From contig OX393566.1 of NCBI GenBank assembly GCA_947652115.1, forward strand, positions 14,317,825 through 14,381,824: a stretch of 64,000 nt of DNA, written 5' to 3'. Made by a program: the position numbers and the translations under genes. Under the pieces are notes generated by a model, which made no database searches, was not told the DNA's origin, and saw nothing but the letters and a program-made list of their open reading frames with translations. This document shows, in pieces, positions 39,490 through 52,172 of this stretch. This stretch comes from Blastomussa wellsi. Taxonomy: Eukaryota > Cnidaria > Anthozoa > Scleractinia > Plerogyridae. Each line of letters begins with the position of its first letter. Position 1 is the first letter of the stretch.

Positions 39490-42400
39490 TTATACTTCGA
39501 CCGGCGTCAGTTGGGCGGCCAGCATGGGCTGCATTATGGCGAGGTCTGCCTTCCTGCAAACTCGGGAGAGGGCGACGTAACCGAGACCAGCTGGAACCAG
39601 AGGACAGTCCAGCCAGATGAGGAGGTGCCTTAGATTCTGTCCCTGGGACTTTGAAACCGTCCTGGCGTAGGCTGGAGTCATGGGGTAGCGCGTTACGTCT
39701 CCCTCACCTTCGACGTAGTGGGTAACCGGGTACACAAAGGCCCGCTCGTTATCCGGAAATCGCAGAATGAGAGTGTTACCCTCTGCAGATACCAAGTAGG
39801 CATCCTGGCCGTTGACAATTCGTGAAGCCTTGTCCCTGTTCTCATTGATGACTATCGACATCCCTGCGTAAGGCAGTATGGGTGGACCGTCGGCAACTTG
39901 GGCGCAGGGAACATTGGTCAGCGGCTGCTTGCCGGCAAAGAGCCGTTCCACCACTATGCGGTTGATTCGCTGTGCAGCGGAGTGCGAGACCGTCATGATG
40001 GTGGTGTTCTCTTTGCGGCAGAAGGCGCTGAAAATGTCCTCGTCGTCTATAGATCCAGCAGGACAGAGCACGAGTTCTTTTTGGAATAGGTCCACTTGTT
40101 GCTGAGTTGGCTGCAGGTAGCGGAGTATTTCTAGGAATCCCTGGTACTCCTCCTGTGGGAGGCGCAGTGGCCTAATGGTTAGTGCGCTGGACTCTGGATC
40201 GGACGGTCCGGGTTCGAGTCCTGGCCGGGCCACTGCGTTGTGTTCTTGGGCAAGACACTTTACTCTCACAGTGCCTCTCTTCACCCAGGTGTATAAATGG
40301 GTACCGGCGAATTTACTGCTGGGGGGTAACCCTGCGATGGACTAGCATCCCATCCAGGGAGGAGTAGAAATACTCTCTGTCGCTTCATGCTACAGAAACC
40401 GGGATAAGCTCCGGCCTGATGGGTCACTAGGCCCGACTGCAGACTTACCTTTACCTTATACCTGGTACTCCTGGTCTATGATGCGAAACTGTTGATGCAG
40501 GGCGTGCTTAACCGCGTTTTCCTGACTGAACGTGTTATCGTTGAGTATGGAGACGGTGTTGCACACCCTGCCGTCAACGGTTTGCAAGGGCTGCTGCTGT
40601 CTTCGGTCGCCGGCGATGACCACGACGGGGCGACAGTTGAGGCGGTTGAGGGTGCCAGCCACCGTGTTGAAAGAGGCTGGCGACACCAACGACGCCTCGT
40701 CGACCACAATCATGTCGAAGCGGTTGAGATCGAAGTTAACATCAGAAGCCTGGCCAGGCTGCACCGGGATTCGGAAAGCGGCGTGCAGCGTGTCGCACTC
40801 TAGGTCTGGTCCGAAGATGGAACGGTAACCCTGGGCCAGCAGGGCCACCGGTGCTGCCAGAAGGACTGACGCTTCACGCTGTAGAGCCTCGTGTATTGCT
40901 CTTATAAGCACCTGGGACTTGCTGGTGCCGGGCTGTCCCAACAGCACGCGATACTTGCGCCAGGTGGAATCTTGCTGGGAAGCAGACTGCGCAGGCTGGT
41001 CCAGGAAGGCTTCACGTTGCGCCAGGCTGTCAACGATATCCTGATAGATTGCCTTCTGCAGAGGCGACAGAGGGTAAAGGCGCTTGACGGACCTGGTATG
41101 CAGGCAGCCAATGTGGCCGTCCACTATGTTGCGCTGCCAGAGGTTGTGTATGTCATGCAGGGCCATGACGTAGCTGACTAGGGTGGTCATGAAGCTCGTC
41201 TTGTGCCCTTCATGATCAAACTGTTGGCGGATCTGCTCCGGTCTGGACCAGTGGTCTGGCATGATGGAGATGGCCTGGGCGAAATGCTGAATAGCAGGAG
41301 GCATTGTGGCTTGCTCCAGATGTCTGAGCTGAGCAGGATGACGATGAGGATGGTTCACCAGGAGATGCTGGAAGAAGACCAGATTGAAGGGCGAGACAAA
41401 CTTTACGGCGACCAGAAACTTGTCTGACGCCAAGGCCTTCGCTTTGACGCCGACGGTCGAGTGACACCGTAGCCACTCCAACAGGGATTGGTCTTCTTCG
41501 CTAGCATCTCGCTTGCGATACAGCAGGTACTCCTTGTTGTCGTCCTCCTGACCAGGATGGGGAACACGGAACTGCTTGGTTTGCTTGTCCGTCCAGGCCA
41601 CCTTCATGTTTGAGAGCTGGAAAGCCATCTCCGGAGCCAGTGGACGTATGCTCCTCAGGAACGAATTGGCCGCCTGGAAGCCGGTCACGTCTGTGCAGTA
41701 CAGGCCCTCCACCGTGGCAGCCTCGTGCATCTTCGTAACATAGGACGACACGTACTTGAGCAGCATGCCTTTGCCGTCCGTTAGCTGCACGTCTGTTCTG
41801 CATCGTAAGGCGCCCAACAGGCTGCTGATATACGCGCGTAGATTTCTGGAGGCGTCTTCAGTAGTGCACTTGAATTGCAAGCACTGTCTTCCATCGGGAC
41901 GCGTCAAGAATGAGTCTGGTGCTCCGCATAGTGGCAGACAGGAAGAAGACTTCTGGGTGTCCGCCACTAGGAAGGCGTCGTTTCGGTTGCCCCAGGGAAT
42001 GGACGCGTGGAGGAGATCAGCACGGATTAGGGACAAATCCTTGACCCACACCAGCATGTGTAGGTGGAGGGTGCCACGTGACTGGAACTCCATCCGGTAG
42101 AAGTACGTGAGCACGTTCGATTGGCCGGGCTGCTGCTGGTTGTTCAACACGTGCTGGCGCCAGCGGTTCGTATTGGCCCCGGTTAGATAGTCGCGAGCCA
42201 CCTGCTCCAGCACGTGCGCCACATGGAGTGTCTCCAGCACGGGCAGGTCTGTTGGTTCAAGGCAGTGTTCCTGTCTGATCTCCTCCACGAAGTGCGGCCA
42301 CGGGAAGGTCCACTCATACGGACTTATCGTTAGGAAAAACGACGGGAATCCGTACTGCCTCACTGCATCCAGCAGGAACAGATGCTGCCACTGCCAGTAG

Positions 42401-43416
42401 CTTGCCGAGAAAGACTTGTGCTGGAGAGCGGCGTTGGGGCTGCAGCCAGACGCCCTTGAAGAGTTGATTGCTCCCGTGATTGTCTTGAACAGCCACCTGT
42501 CGTACTGGTACTGCAGCAATTCAAAGTCCAGACTAAAGTCTACGACCGGCGAGAGGACCTTGTGGAGAAAACTGACCTTCCCACTCTTGCGATTCGACTG
42601 TCCAGCTATGATGCTTTCGCAGAGGGCTGTGGAGTGGTACAGAGACGGCCAGAGGGCGCACTCTACCCCATGGAATTCTGGGGCAGTAAAAATCTGGAAT
42701 GCGTACGGCTGGGCCACTCCACGCGACTGCATCAGAACGAACTTGGCATAGCTGGAGTTGTCTTTGGCCATCAAGAAGTCGAAGGTCCATCGTAGCTGTG
42801 CTCGCCTTGCATGGTCCTCTATTGCCAAGATCTTTTCGCGCACGCTCAGGGCAGACCACGTGATGCGAAAAGTCCCAGTCCTTTGGCGGTACCCGTGCAC
42901 CACACGCTTGTAGTCGCCGCAATGGATGTCAAAAGGGCGTAATGCACGGATATCGTCATTGGTGAGGTTGCGTAGCAACAGAGGAACATCGTCCGGCTGA
43001 GGCACACGGTAGACACCATTACCGCACTTGCATCTCCGGTCCAGCGGCGAAGGGGTACTTGTGCGGAAGGAAGGCAGCAACTTCTGGAACCCAAGATGGC
43101 CGCATTTGGGGCAGAAGGACCAGCTCTTTTTCACGCACTAATTTCGGAGATGCCAAGCTTCCTCGGTATTTATGAGGGAGGGTCCGTCGGGTTGTTGCCA
43201 GTCGTACTCTGCAAGGAAGGCTTGGCGGCGATGCTCAAAGGCACGTTGCCGGTTGGCCTGACTAGCGCTGACATCCCGCTCCCGGCGAAGACTAACCCGG
43301 TAGTCGTTGACCGTCTGGGCTTGTCGTTGGTCCCAAGCATCACCGGAAGAGCTGACGGTGGATTGAACTTCACTGTCCAAAGAGGAGTCTCTTTCAGCAG
43401 CATTCGATGCAGACAT
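39490..43416 (-). pseudogene. Helitron Rep/PIF1-helicase, one stop and one SINE insertion
   Basis: Starts MSASNAAERD at 43416, meets TAG at 43138-43140 and continues in frame. Cys motifs (CPKCGHLG, CKCGNG) form a zinc head. The Rep endonuclease part has HLHMLV, the HUH metal site, near residue 354 counted from 43134. The PIF1-family helicase begins near residue 730 with GQPGTSKS, a Walker A in which the usual Gly before Lys is Ser, and VVDEASL as Walker B. A 309-bp SINE splits the frame after IIDQEYQ; sense resumes at 40139 with FLEILRYL and ends with VSKSQGQN and YVALSRV, the last helicase motifs. The enzyme would move DNA by rolling-circle replication. Confidence 0.88.
40152..40460 (+). mobile_element. 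tRNA-derived SINE in the Helitron gene
   Basis: A 12-bp duplication, CCTGGTACTCCT, is at 40140-40151 and 40461-40472. The head is tRNA-like: a polymerase III A box in TGGCCTAATGGTTAG (about 40168-40182) and B box GGTTCGAGTCC (40211-40221). A body follows with AAATGGGTACCGGCGAATTT and GATGGACTAGCATCCCATCC, and the tail is CTTTACCTTATA. The last two body strings are familiar from widespread invertebrate SINEs. The orientation is opposite to the helicase gene. Confidence 0.9.
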
Positions 43417-43659
43417 GCGACTCTAGCCAAGTACACGTTTGTAGCATGAGGCAGTGCAGGATAGAAAGCAACCAGCAGACATGACATGACTTAACGTGAC
43501 CTTGCAACTGACGTGACACCAGCTTAGGGAAAGGGTGAGCCCACCGCTAGTTTCAGTTGCACTGAGAGTGAAATGGTGATGCAAGCTTTCAGGAGGCAGC
43601 ACCAATTGTCTCGAGCAACCGTTACTAGCAAGTCAGCCCTCCATTACCTCCACTGTGTC
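43417..43659. other. Helitron leader region
   Basis: Upstream of the Rep start. It contains a duplicated TGACATGACTTAACGTGACC-like stretch but no sure Helitron 5' terminus. Confidence 0.3.
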
Positions 43660-46280
43660 ACGAAAAGCCCAAAAAAAAAGCCTGGCTAAAGAAAACCCGG
43701 GGAAACCTGGACCCAAGGGCTAAAAGAAACCCACAGTGCGGCAGGGACGCTACTAAAGTGCCAAAAAAAAACAAGCAATAACATAACGGGCACTGTTCGT
43801 GTATGTCGCCAACCCAGATCAAAAACAAAAAAGGGTCACTAGAGGCCGCAGTCACGGTACTAGAGTGACAGAACATGCAGGCAGAACAATATAGAAGTCA
43901 CCGTTCCCGGACTGCGGCCACAAAATATGAAAATGCATGCAATGCAGTGCGAAAACGCTGCACTGACGGTACTGACGTACCAAAAAAAACAAGCAAGCTT
44001 AAAACAGGCACCGTTCCCGTTGAGAGCCATGACAATGAAGACCTTTAAAGTGTTCACTTGCTACTAATAAATTGAGTTCACGATTGGATTTCCTAGGTCA
44101 ACCAAAAAGGAACGAATAGGAGCGTAACAATGATCAACGAACAGAAACCCCCGTGAAGAAGCAACGCCAAAAACTGTTAAAAAACCTTGAATCTAGGGCC
44201 GAAACCATCTGCGAGTAATGAACTTACCGTTTTATGCTTGGAATGAACTGATGTTGTTGAAAGAGCGATTGAAAATTGTCTGGTTGACAGGAGCGCTGGC
44301 AAAAAAGAAGGCAATAAGTCGTCAAAAAAAAAGGAACATCGCACGAAAACCATGTGCGATTAAACAACTTACCCTTCGACTTGAAAATAGATGAAAGCTA
44401 TTTAAAGATCTGTCACGAACAGTAGACACGCAACAGCAACACTGCAAAAAAAAGGAAGTCATTAAAGGTTCGAATATGTAAACAGTGGCGCCAAAACAAT
44501 CAGCAAGTATTCAGGTAGTCGTTTTCGCGTGAAACATGAACTGAAGTTGTCAAAAGACCTATTTTAAACTACTCTGCTAACCGTTGACCAAGCAAGAGGA
44601 ACGCCACGGAAATCGAAAGCGAATACATGTCCAAAAAGTAAATAAATGCCGTCAAAACGGTTGAAATATGTAAACAATGGCGCGAAAACCATGAGCGATT
44701 CGACAGGTTATCGTTTTCGAGTGGAACATGAACTTAACTTCTGAAGAGGACTATTTAAAACTGCCTGGCAAACAGTTGAGCTAGCAATAGGAAAGCAGTA
44801 AAAAACTAAGACACGAAAACCATGAGGGAGTCAACAACTCACATGATCTGATGTTCTCAAAAGGACTATTTCGAACTGTAATTGTAACCGTTCAGCAACG
44901 AAGACGAACGCACCAAAAAAGGAAGGCAAAGTTATGTGTAAACAGTAAAAAATGCTGCCAAATCGATTTAAAGATGTAAACAATGGCGCAAAAACCATCA
45001 GCATGTCTGCAGCTTATCGTTTTAAAGTGACACAAGAACTGAAGTTGTCAAAACAGCTATTTAAAACTGTTCGGCGAGCTGTTGAGCAAGGAAGAAGGCA
45101 GCAAAAAAACGAAATCAGAAATATGTTGAAAACAGTAAGAAATGGCGCCAAAGCATTGAAAACATGTAAACAATGGCGCCAAAACCATCAACTAGTCTGC
45201 AGCTTATCGTTTTCTAGTAGAACATTAACTGAAGCTGTCCAAAGAACTTTTTTAAAACTGCATGGCGAACCGTTGTGCAACGAAGAGTAATGCAGCAAAA
45301 AAGGAAGGGAAAAATATGTAAAAAAGGAAATTATGCAGCTATAACGGTTCCAAAATGTAAACAATCGCGCCCAAACCATCAGGCAGTGTACAGCTGATCG
45401 TGTTCGGGTGAAACATGAATTCAAGTTCTCATAAGGACTATTTAAAACTGTACGGCGAACCGTTGAGCATGTAAGACAAATGCAGTAAAAACGAAGACAA
45501 AAATATGTCCAACAAGTAAAAAAAACCCGCCAAAACGGTGAAAACATGTAAACAATGGCGCCAAAACCATCAGGTAGTCTGCAGATTATCGTTATCGAGT
45601 GAAACATGAACTGAAGTTATCAAGGAACTATTTAAAACTGCACGGCGAACAGTTGCGCAAGCAAGAGTAAGGCAGCAAAAGACAAAGGCAAAAATATGTC
45701 AAAAAAAAACACGCAATAACACAACGCGCACTGTTTGTGTATCCCGCCAACCCAGATTAAAAACAAAAAACGAACATGGGAGACCGCAGTCACGGTACTA
45801 GCGTGACGAAACATGCAGACAACAATGGACAAGTCACCATTCCCTGACTGCGGCAACACAAAATTAAAATGCATGCAATACAGAGCAAAAACGCTGCATT
45901 GACGGTACTAACTTGCCAAAAAAAAAAAGGAATGACATAACAGGCACCGTTCCCGTTTATAGCCATGAAAATAAAGACATTGAAAGTGTACACTTACGAG
46001 TAATTAATTGAGGTCAAGCTTCAATTTCTCAGGTCAACTTAAAAGGAAATGACACCGTTAAAAAAAGAGAAAATTGCATGAAAACCATTAGCGACTAAAG
46101 AACTTACCCTTTTTCACTGAAGAATGGTCGAAAGCTTTTAACAGAACTGTTGCGAAGGGAAACGTGGAGATTTCGACTGGAAAATCGCGGTACAAAGGAA
46201 GATAAGTTCACAGTGCACGAGCTCTAAAAGAGTGGTGAACTAACTAAAAACAGGCCTGTTAAACGCGGATCAAAAGTAGG
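43660..46280. repeat. Satellite-like array, about 190-bp period with a longer 1.94-kb repeat
   Basis: ATGTAAACAATGGCGCCAAA recurs near 44473, 44665, 44970, 45165, 45352 and 45547, giving a 187-195-bp spacing; units include GAAACATGAACTGAAGTTGT and ACTATTTAAAACTG. A separate 200-bp block with ACCGCAGTCACGGTACTAG and AAATGCATGCAAT-like sequence is at about 43788-43995 and again at 45728-45930. No coding sense is supported. Confidence 0.8.
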
Positions 46281-48490
46281 CAGGTTAAATTACAGCTGGG
46301 CCGTCATATGTTCTGAGGGGTTGTGTTTCTTTTTTTCGGTAAAACAGACGCCGCTCGATACATATTGCGTGTAAAACCCTAAGAAGTACACAGTTATGTA
46401 GAAGTAAACACCGTGAAGGCATTTGCGGCCAAAAAACCCGGAGGAAAAACATGCACGGCGAGTTATTGAAGGGAAACCCCCGTAAAAACAAAGTCGGATC
46501 GAAAATTAGAGACTTTTGTATGGGACACATTTAGCTCGCTAACGAACTGAGAATTTAACAGAATAGCACGAAACTTGCGCAGTGGAGAGAGCAAACCAGG
46601 GCCATCATGACCAAAGCTCGATATCAGTTTAACTCCTTTAACCGGCGAAGTTGTAACTTGCGAACTGTAACGCCAGAAGCCCTGTCCGCCATCTTGTTTC
46701 TGACTTGTGTTTCTTTTCCGCACAAAACTGCCAGCTATGCTCTAGCGATTTGGTCAAAAAGTCCCCAATCCGCCTAGTCTGTTAGAAACCATTGTCCTGC
46801 CAATAACAGAAGCTTTGGTTTGCACACGAAACGTAACGGGCAACAGCTATTGTCTTAAACCAGGTTAAAAAATATAGTGCGGATCGAAAATTAGAGAGTT
46901 TTGTATGGGACACATGTAGCTCTGTAACTCACTGCGGATTTAACATGACAGCAGGAAACTTGCACGGTGTAGAGAGCACACCAGGGCGATTATGACCGAA
47001 GCTCGATAACCGTTGAAGTCCTTTTACCAGCAGAGTTGAAACTTGCGAACCCGAACGGCAGAACCCCTGTCCGCCATCTTGTTTTTCACTTGTGTTTGTT
47101 TTTCGCACAAAACTGCAAGCCATGTGCTAGTGATTTGTGTAAAAGAACACAGTAATGTAGATGTGAAGACCGCCTACGCATTTGCGGGCAAAAAACAGGG
47201 ATAAGAAACATGCAGGACGACTTATTAAAGGTAAACACCGAAAAAAGCAATGTCGGATCGAAAATTCAGAGAGTTTTGTATGGGACACATGTAGCTCGCT
47301 AACTCTCTGAGGATTTCACAGAAGAGCACGAAACTTGCGCCGTGTAGAGAGCAAACCAGGGCGGTCATGACCAAAGCTCGATAACCGTAGAACTCCTTTT
47401 CCCGGCCAAGGTATAACTTGTTAACAGTAATGGCGTTACACCGGTCCGCCATCTTGTTTTTCACTTTCCTTTGTTTTTCGCTCAAAACTGCAAGCCACGT
47501 GCTGCGGATTTGTCTCAAAACGACACAGTTTTGGAGATATGAACACTGTCTTCGCATTTGCGGCCAAAAAACGGCGCTAAAAAACATGTAGGGCGAGTTA
47601 TGAAAGGAAAACACCGAAAAAAACACTGTCGGATCGAACTAACTCACTGAGGATTAAACAGAATAGCACGAAAGTTGCGCCGTGTAGAGAGCAAACCAGC
47701 GCCATCATGACCAAAGCTCGATAACCGTTGAACTCCTTTTACCGGCAAACGTGTAACTTGTCAACCCTACCGGTGGAACCCCTGTCCGCCATCTTGTTTT
47801 CAGTTTGCGTTGTTTTTGGCTGAAAACTGCAAGTCATGTCCTAGAGATTTGTCCAAAAATGACACAGTTAAGCACATATGAATACTACCTGCGCATTTGC
47901 GGCCAAAAAAGCCGGATAAAAAACATGTGCGGCGAGTTATTAAAAGAAAACAGCGAAAAAAACACTGTAGGATCGAAAATTAGAGAGTTTTGTATGGGAC
48001 ACATGTAGCTCGCTATCTCACTGAGAATTGAACACAAGAGCGCGAAACTTGCGCCGTGTAGAGAGCACATCAGGGCCAACATAACCAAAGCTCGATAACC
48101 GGTGAACTCCTTTTACCGGCAAAGATGTAACTTGTTAAGCCTGAAGGCGAAACCCCTGTCCGCCATCTTGTTTTTCACTTTGCTTTGTTTTTCGCACAAA
48201 ACTGCAAGCCATGTGCTAGCCATTTGTCTCAAAATGACACAGTTATGTACACATGAACACTGTCTAAGCATTTGCGGCCCAAAACCCCGGACAAAAAACA
48301 TGTACGGCGAGTTATTAAAAGAAAACAGCGAAAAAAACACTGTCGGATCGAAAATTAGAGACTTTTGTATGGGGCACATGTAACCCGCTAACTCGCTGAG
48401 GATTTAACATAAGAGCACGAAACTTGCACCGTGTAGAGCACACCAGGGCCATCATGACCAAAGCTCGATAACCGTTGCGCTATTTTTACC
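46281..48490. repeat. Tandem satellite, about 375-bp monomer, five to six copies
   Basis: GGATCGAAAATTAGAGAGTT followed by TTGTATGGGACACATG recurs at about 46496, 46872, 47253, 47969 and 48344, with one shortened copy at 47628. Each monomer also holds CGAAACTTGCGCCGTGTAGA, AAAGCTCGATAACCGTTG and CTGTCCGCCATCTTGTTT. Spacing is 354-383 bp. Divergence between copies is visible but modest. Confidence 0.88.
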
Positions 48491-48956
48491 GGGTCTGAGC
48501 TTTCGTATTCCTTAAAACGCATTTTGGACGTCATCTGCATAATTTATGCACGGTGTTTTTGGACCATAACAACGGCTGATTTTAACCGATTGACTTCAAA
48601 TTTGAAATGCGGGGTTTTCTCACCAAGCGCTACGAGGAGTACGAAAGCTCAGAGCCCCTACTTGCGTAACCAGGGCAGTTCAGTCGAAGACAAAGGACGA
48701 CTTTTGCCCATTTGAGATGCTATCTTGGGAACGTAATAAGTCACGTGACTACCGATGTGGACCTACGACAGTTGGTCAGCATAGACTCAACCCGACTATC
48801 TGCACATGACATAAAGGTCAATTCGCAAGAGATCAAGGCACTTAAGAAAATAAGATCTGAAAGTGCCATCTCAATCGTTTTCAAACGGGTTTTGTACGTA
48901 ATTTGCATAATTTCTGCACGCGGTTTTTCGACCATAACAACGGCGCTTTTAACCGA
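48491..48956. repeat. About 365-bp satellite, left part
   Basis: Monomer landmarks are TAACCGATTGACTTCAAATT, AATGCGGGG, GGAGTACGAAAGCTCAGAGC and AATAAGTCACGTGACTA. It ends at CCGA, where the 6.65-kb transposon begins. Confidence 0.85.
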
Positions 48957-48984
48957 GATCAATGGCACAATCCAGGGGTACAAA
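48957..48984 (+). repeat. Left terminal inverted repeat
   Basis: 28 bp, identical in inverse to 55583-55610; similarity stops abruptly inside it. Confidence 0.93.
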
Positions 48985-49551
48985 AGTGTAACATAGGCTA
49001 ATATTAATGATTTTTCAAATTTGATTTTATTTGATGTGCAATAGTTCTTATTTGCATAAGGAATGTTTAGAATACAATTTTGAAGTTTTCTGTTCATAAA
49101 AATAGACAAAAAACAACATTTTTACATTTCCCATAATGCATTGTGGGCGTGGCCATTTTTTTAATTTCGGGTAAATAAGGCACTTTTTGACTGAAAACTG
49201 GTTACCAACTAGGGAAATCAATGTTATAACACATACCAAGGTACAATTCTAAATAATAAAAAAGCAAAAGCACTAAAATACAGACATAATTTCTTCATGT
49301 TGAGCAAGCGAAAGTTTGAAGAGTTCTTTCCTTTGCCTTCTGATTACTCTAAGTTCACCACATATAGCTCGAACTGTATTTGCATACACTATAGCCTTCC
49401 TCTTATCTAATTTATATGTCATGTCAATGATATTGTCCCTAAGGAAAAAGTTGCCTTCAAGAACAAATGACCCCTTCTGATAAGCTGCACCATAGTTGTC
49501 AATAGTATCAGAAGGTAAATGTACTGCACCAGGACTGGTAACCTTTAGCAG

Positions 49552-51824
49552 TTAGTAGTCGAAGCATGCATCATCAGCTGCTGCAATGGCTACAATGCTT
49601 CCAGCTTCAACCAGATCTGTGATACCATTTACTCTTTCTGTGTCAGCAGTATCTTGATTTTGCCTGGTAACAGCTACCTGACCATCTTGAGCGATCTCAA
49701 CTTCCTGCCACCCGTCAACAAAAGCAGAGTTGACACAGGAACCGCTGTTTTTTGACAAGCACTCCTCACACACACAGCTACAGTGCCTTGTGAAAACTTT
49801 GCACTGGGTTGATGTTGTTTGGACTGAGTGTATTTTCCTTATTCCCTTGACTTCTTTAAAGGTACGCCCTGGCCGTTTTCTTGTAACACTACCTTCGCCT
49901 TCCGTTGGAATGTAGAAGTACACTCTTTTGTTAAGGGTAATGCCTCCAGAGCTTGATGCTGGCTGGGTAAAGTTTTCAGACAAGTAGTCATACAGATCCT
50001 TGGCAGAACCAATAGTGACCTTTCTTTGGAGTACAGCAAGAGTGGCTCTCTGCTTTACATTAGCACCAGCTGCATCTTGCTCCCCCTTAGCATGGGACGT
50101 CTCGAAGAAGTGGCGGTCAATTTGACATCCAAAATCAGCGAGACAACAGGAGAGGTCACCAAAGTTGTGCTTAGACTTATATTGCCCAGCGCAGCCATCA
50201 GTGAATTCATGGATTTTGTCCACAGTTAGTTGTTGTTGTTCTCTGAGGTAGGTTAAAATTAGGTTTTGTACATGATGAACAAAATGGTAATCTTGGGTGT
50301 TGTCGTCTGATAGGGCAAAGAGGTGCTCTTTGATTATGCATGGGTTGTCTTCAGTGCTTTCCTTTCCATCAGTTTGGAGATCTGCATGGCGGTAGAGGAT
50401 GGTGACATGAATGGACACTTTATTTGGGTCAAAGTATTGTGACTGGATCTCGTCTTGTGAACGGCATGTGTAGTTTTCTGAAAAGTCGTGAACGCAGATA
50501 ACATGATTCAAGGGAAGGTTGGTCACAAGGCTGTCAAACTGGTCTTTCTGCCACTTTGCCATAAAGGAATGGTATGTGTAGTCTTTAAGAAGTTCTAGAA
50601 AGTACTTAAACATTTCGTTTACTGGGGTATCCTTCGTAACCAGTGCTATTTTTCGTCGCTCATCTCCGTTTTTGTCTAGAACAGTCAGATATTCGTACCT
50701 CTTCCACTTCACTACAACATCTGTTGATTCTTCTTCCGCTGACAATTTTAGATTTTTAATTCCACATTCTTCACATTGCCGCATCAAGCACTCTAGGCAG
50801 TGATGAATAGCTCCTTCCTCTTTCTCACAAAGTGTTGAGTCAACAGCTTCACTTAACAAATTGAAAAAGGAACTGGCGTTTCATTGTTGTTAGATTCTGT
50901 TGACTTTCGAAACTTCATACAGCTCTCAAATAAAATCTTGCATTCTACATGCTTCCTGCATAGACAGGATTGCCTATCCCTTTCACTGGCTCCTTTCACA
51001 AAAAATGGCTTCATTTCTTCAAATTTCCGCTGTTTTATTTTAATCTCCGGGTGAAGTTGCTGAAATTCTTTAAAGCACTCTGTCTGTGTCTTTTCAAGGA
51101 CATGTTTGGCATGCTCCACATATTCACCTTTCCGTACTCGCTGGCGCATCTTATCCTTCTTAGACCCTGTGGGACGATTGGCTTGATGGGTCCAGTAGTC
51201 ATAGATAAGCCTTTTGTCCTCCTCTTTGACTGCATCCATCCTCACTTTCCTTTTTGTCACAATCCAACATGCCTCATCTCCCTTTAAAACACGTTCTCTC
51301 TGTGCAATTCCATTGGACACCTGTCGACGTTTTATTCCAACCAGCTTAGCAACTCGGCTCTGTTGACGGTTTTTCTTTACAGCTGATCCAAACGCCAAAG
51401 ATCGTGCTACACCATATGCTCCTCTTTGATCAGTTGACTTCGCTGCCTTTACCCTTGCCAACCCATCTGCCAAGTCTGCCACAACACTTTTCATTGCCTC
51501 TGTATCCTGCCTGTCAGATGATGATTGCAAAAACCCACGTTTTTCCAAAATTCCTCTAGTATTTGGACTGTCTGCCAAACTTTGTACCACCTCTGCCTTT
51601 TTCCTGGGTGATTTAGGCAGGGTTGGGGTGACTTTGTCCTTGGCTCATTTTTTAGCCATCCTAGAAGGAAATGATGACGGTGTGGCACAATCCACTTCCG
51701 ATTCCTGCGTTGCATCAGTGGTAAGTTTTCGTTTCTCTCGAAATTTTCGCACTCGTTCCCTTGTTTGTTGTCGCTTGCGTTCTTTTCTCAGTTCATCTCT
51801 GTCATCTTGTCTCTGTTTTTGTGT
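49552..51824 (-). pseudogene. DDE-like transposase, one stop and one frameshift
   Basis: An exon begins at 51824 after the acceptor CGCACTAG and encodes a basic head (RERVRKFREKRK), TGA at 51645-51647, then LPKSPRKKAEVVQSLAD. A middle domain has a helix-turn-helix-like stretch (AKLVGIKRRQVSNGI) and Cys motifs (SCLCRKHVECKI). A one-base shift near 50866 leads to the C-terminal frame, with HDFSENY (about residue 122), FTDGCAGQYKSKHNFGD (about 217) and FFETSHAKGEQDAAG (about 253). These three blocks look like the two Asp and a Glu of an RNase H-fold DDE transposase. The Cys-rich tail includes CSCVCEECLSK. I recall this family in Hydra and corals. Confidence 0.65.
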
Positions 51825-52172
51825 CTAGTGCGAAGCACAGACACTATGAGAAAACGCTAAAATTGTCTGGTAAGTACTTCATATACGGCAAATTATTACG
51901 TCATACGAATAAAGTTTCACTAAGGTTTCTCCTACGTGACAGGTTACATGAAGCATTCTCCAAAACGTACCAAGAGGGTAATATCATCGATAATCACTCG
52001 TAATCTTCTTCGTTACCCGAAGTAAACAACCATTGACAATCGGAACCAATCGAATGTCTATTATTATAGACGACAATTGCGCCATCACCATGTGCTTTCC
52101 ACGACAACTCCAAACAACTGCAAGAAAATTGCTTTCGTTGCAAAAAGTGAAGCTAGTCGAGAGTAGTGATTC

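Noticed and set aside
39263..39580. 105-codon plus-strand frame overlapping the Helitron ORFs
   Set aside because: Antisense of the Rep/helicase 3' end and spacer, no family signature.
40163..40235. tRNA gene candidate
   Set aside because: A and B boxes are present but it is the head of a SINE with body, tail and target duplication.
45188..45607. 139-codon minus-strand frame in the satellite array
   Set aside because: It runs through tandem repeat units and its sequence repeats with the array, so it is a repeat by-product.
43660..48490. CRISPR-like direct repeats
   Set aside because: Periods are 190-375 bp with repeats spanning most of each unit and no unique spacers; this is satellite DNA in a eukaryote.
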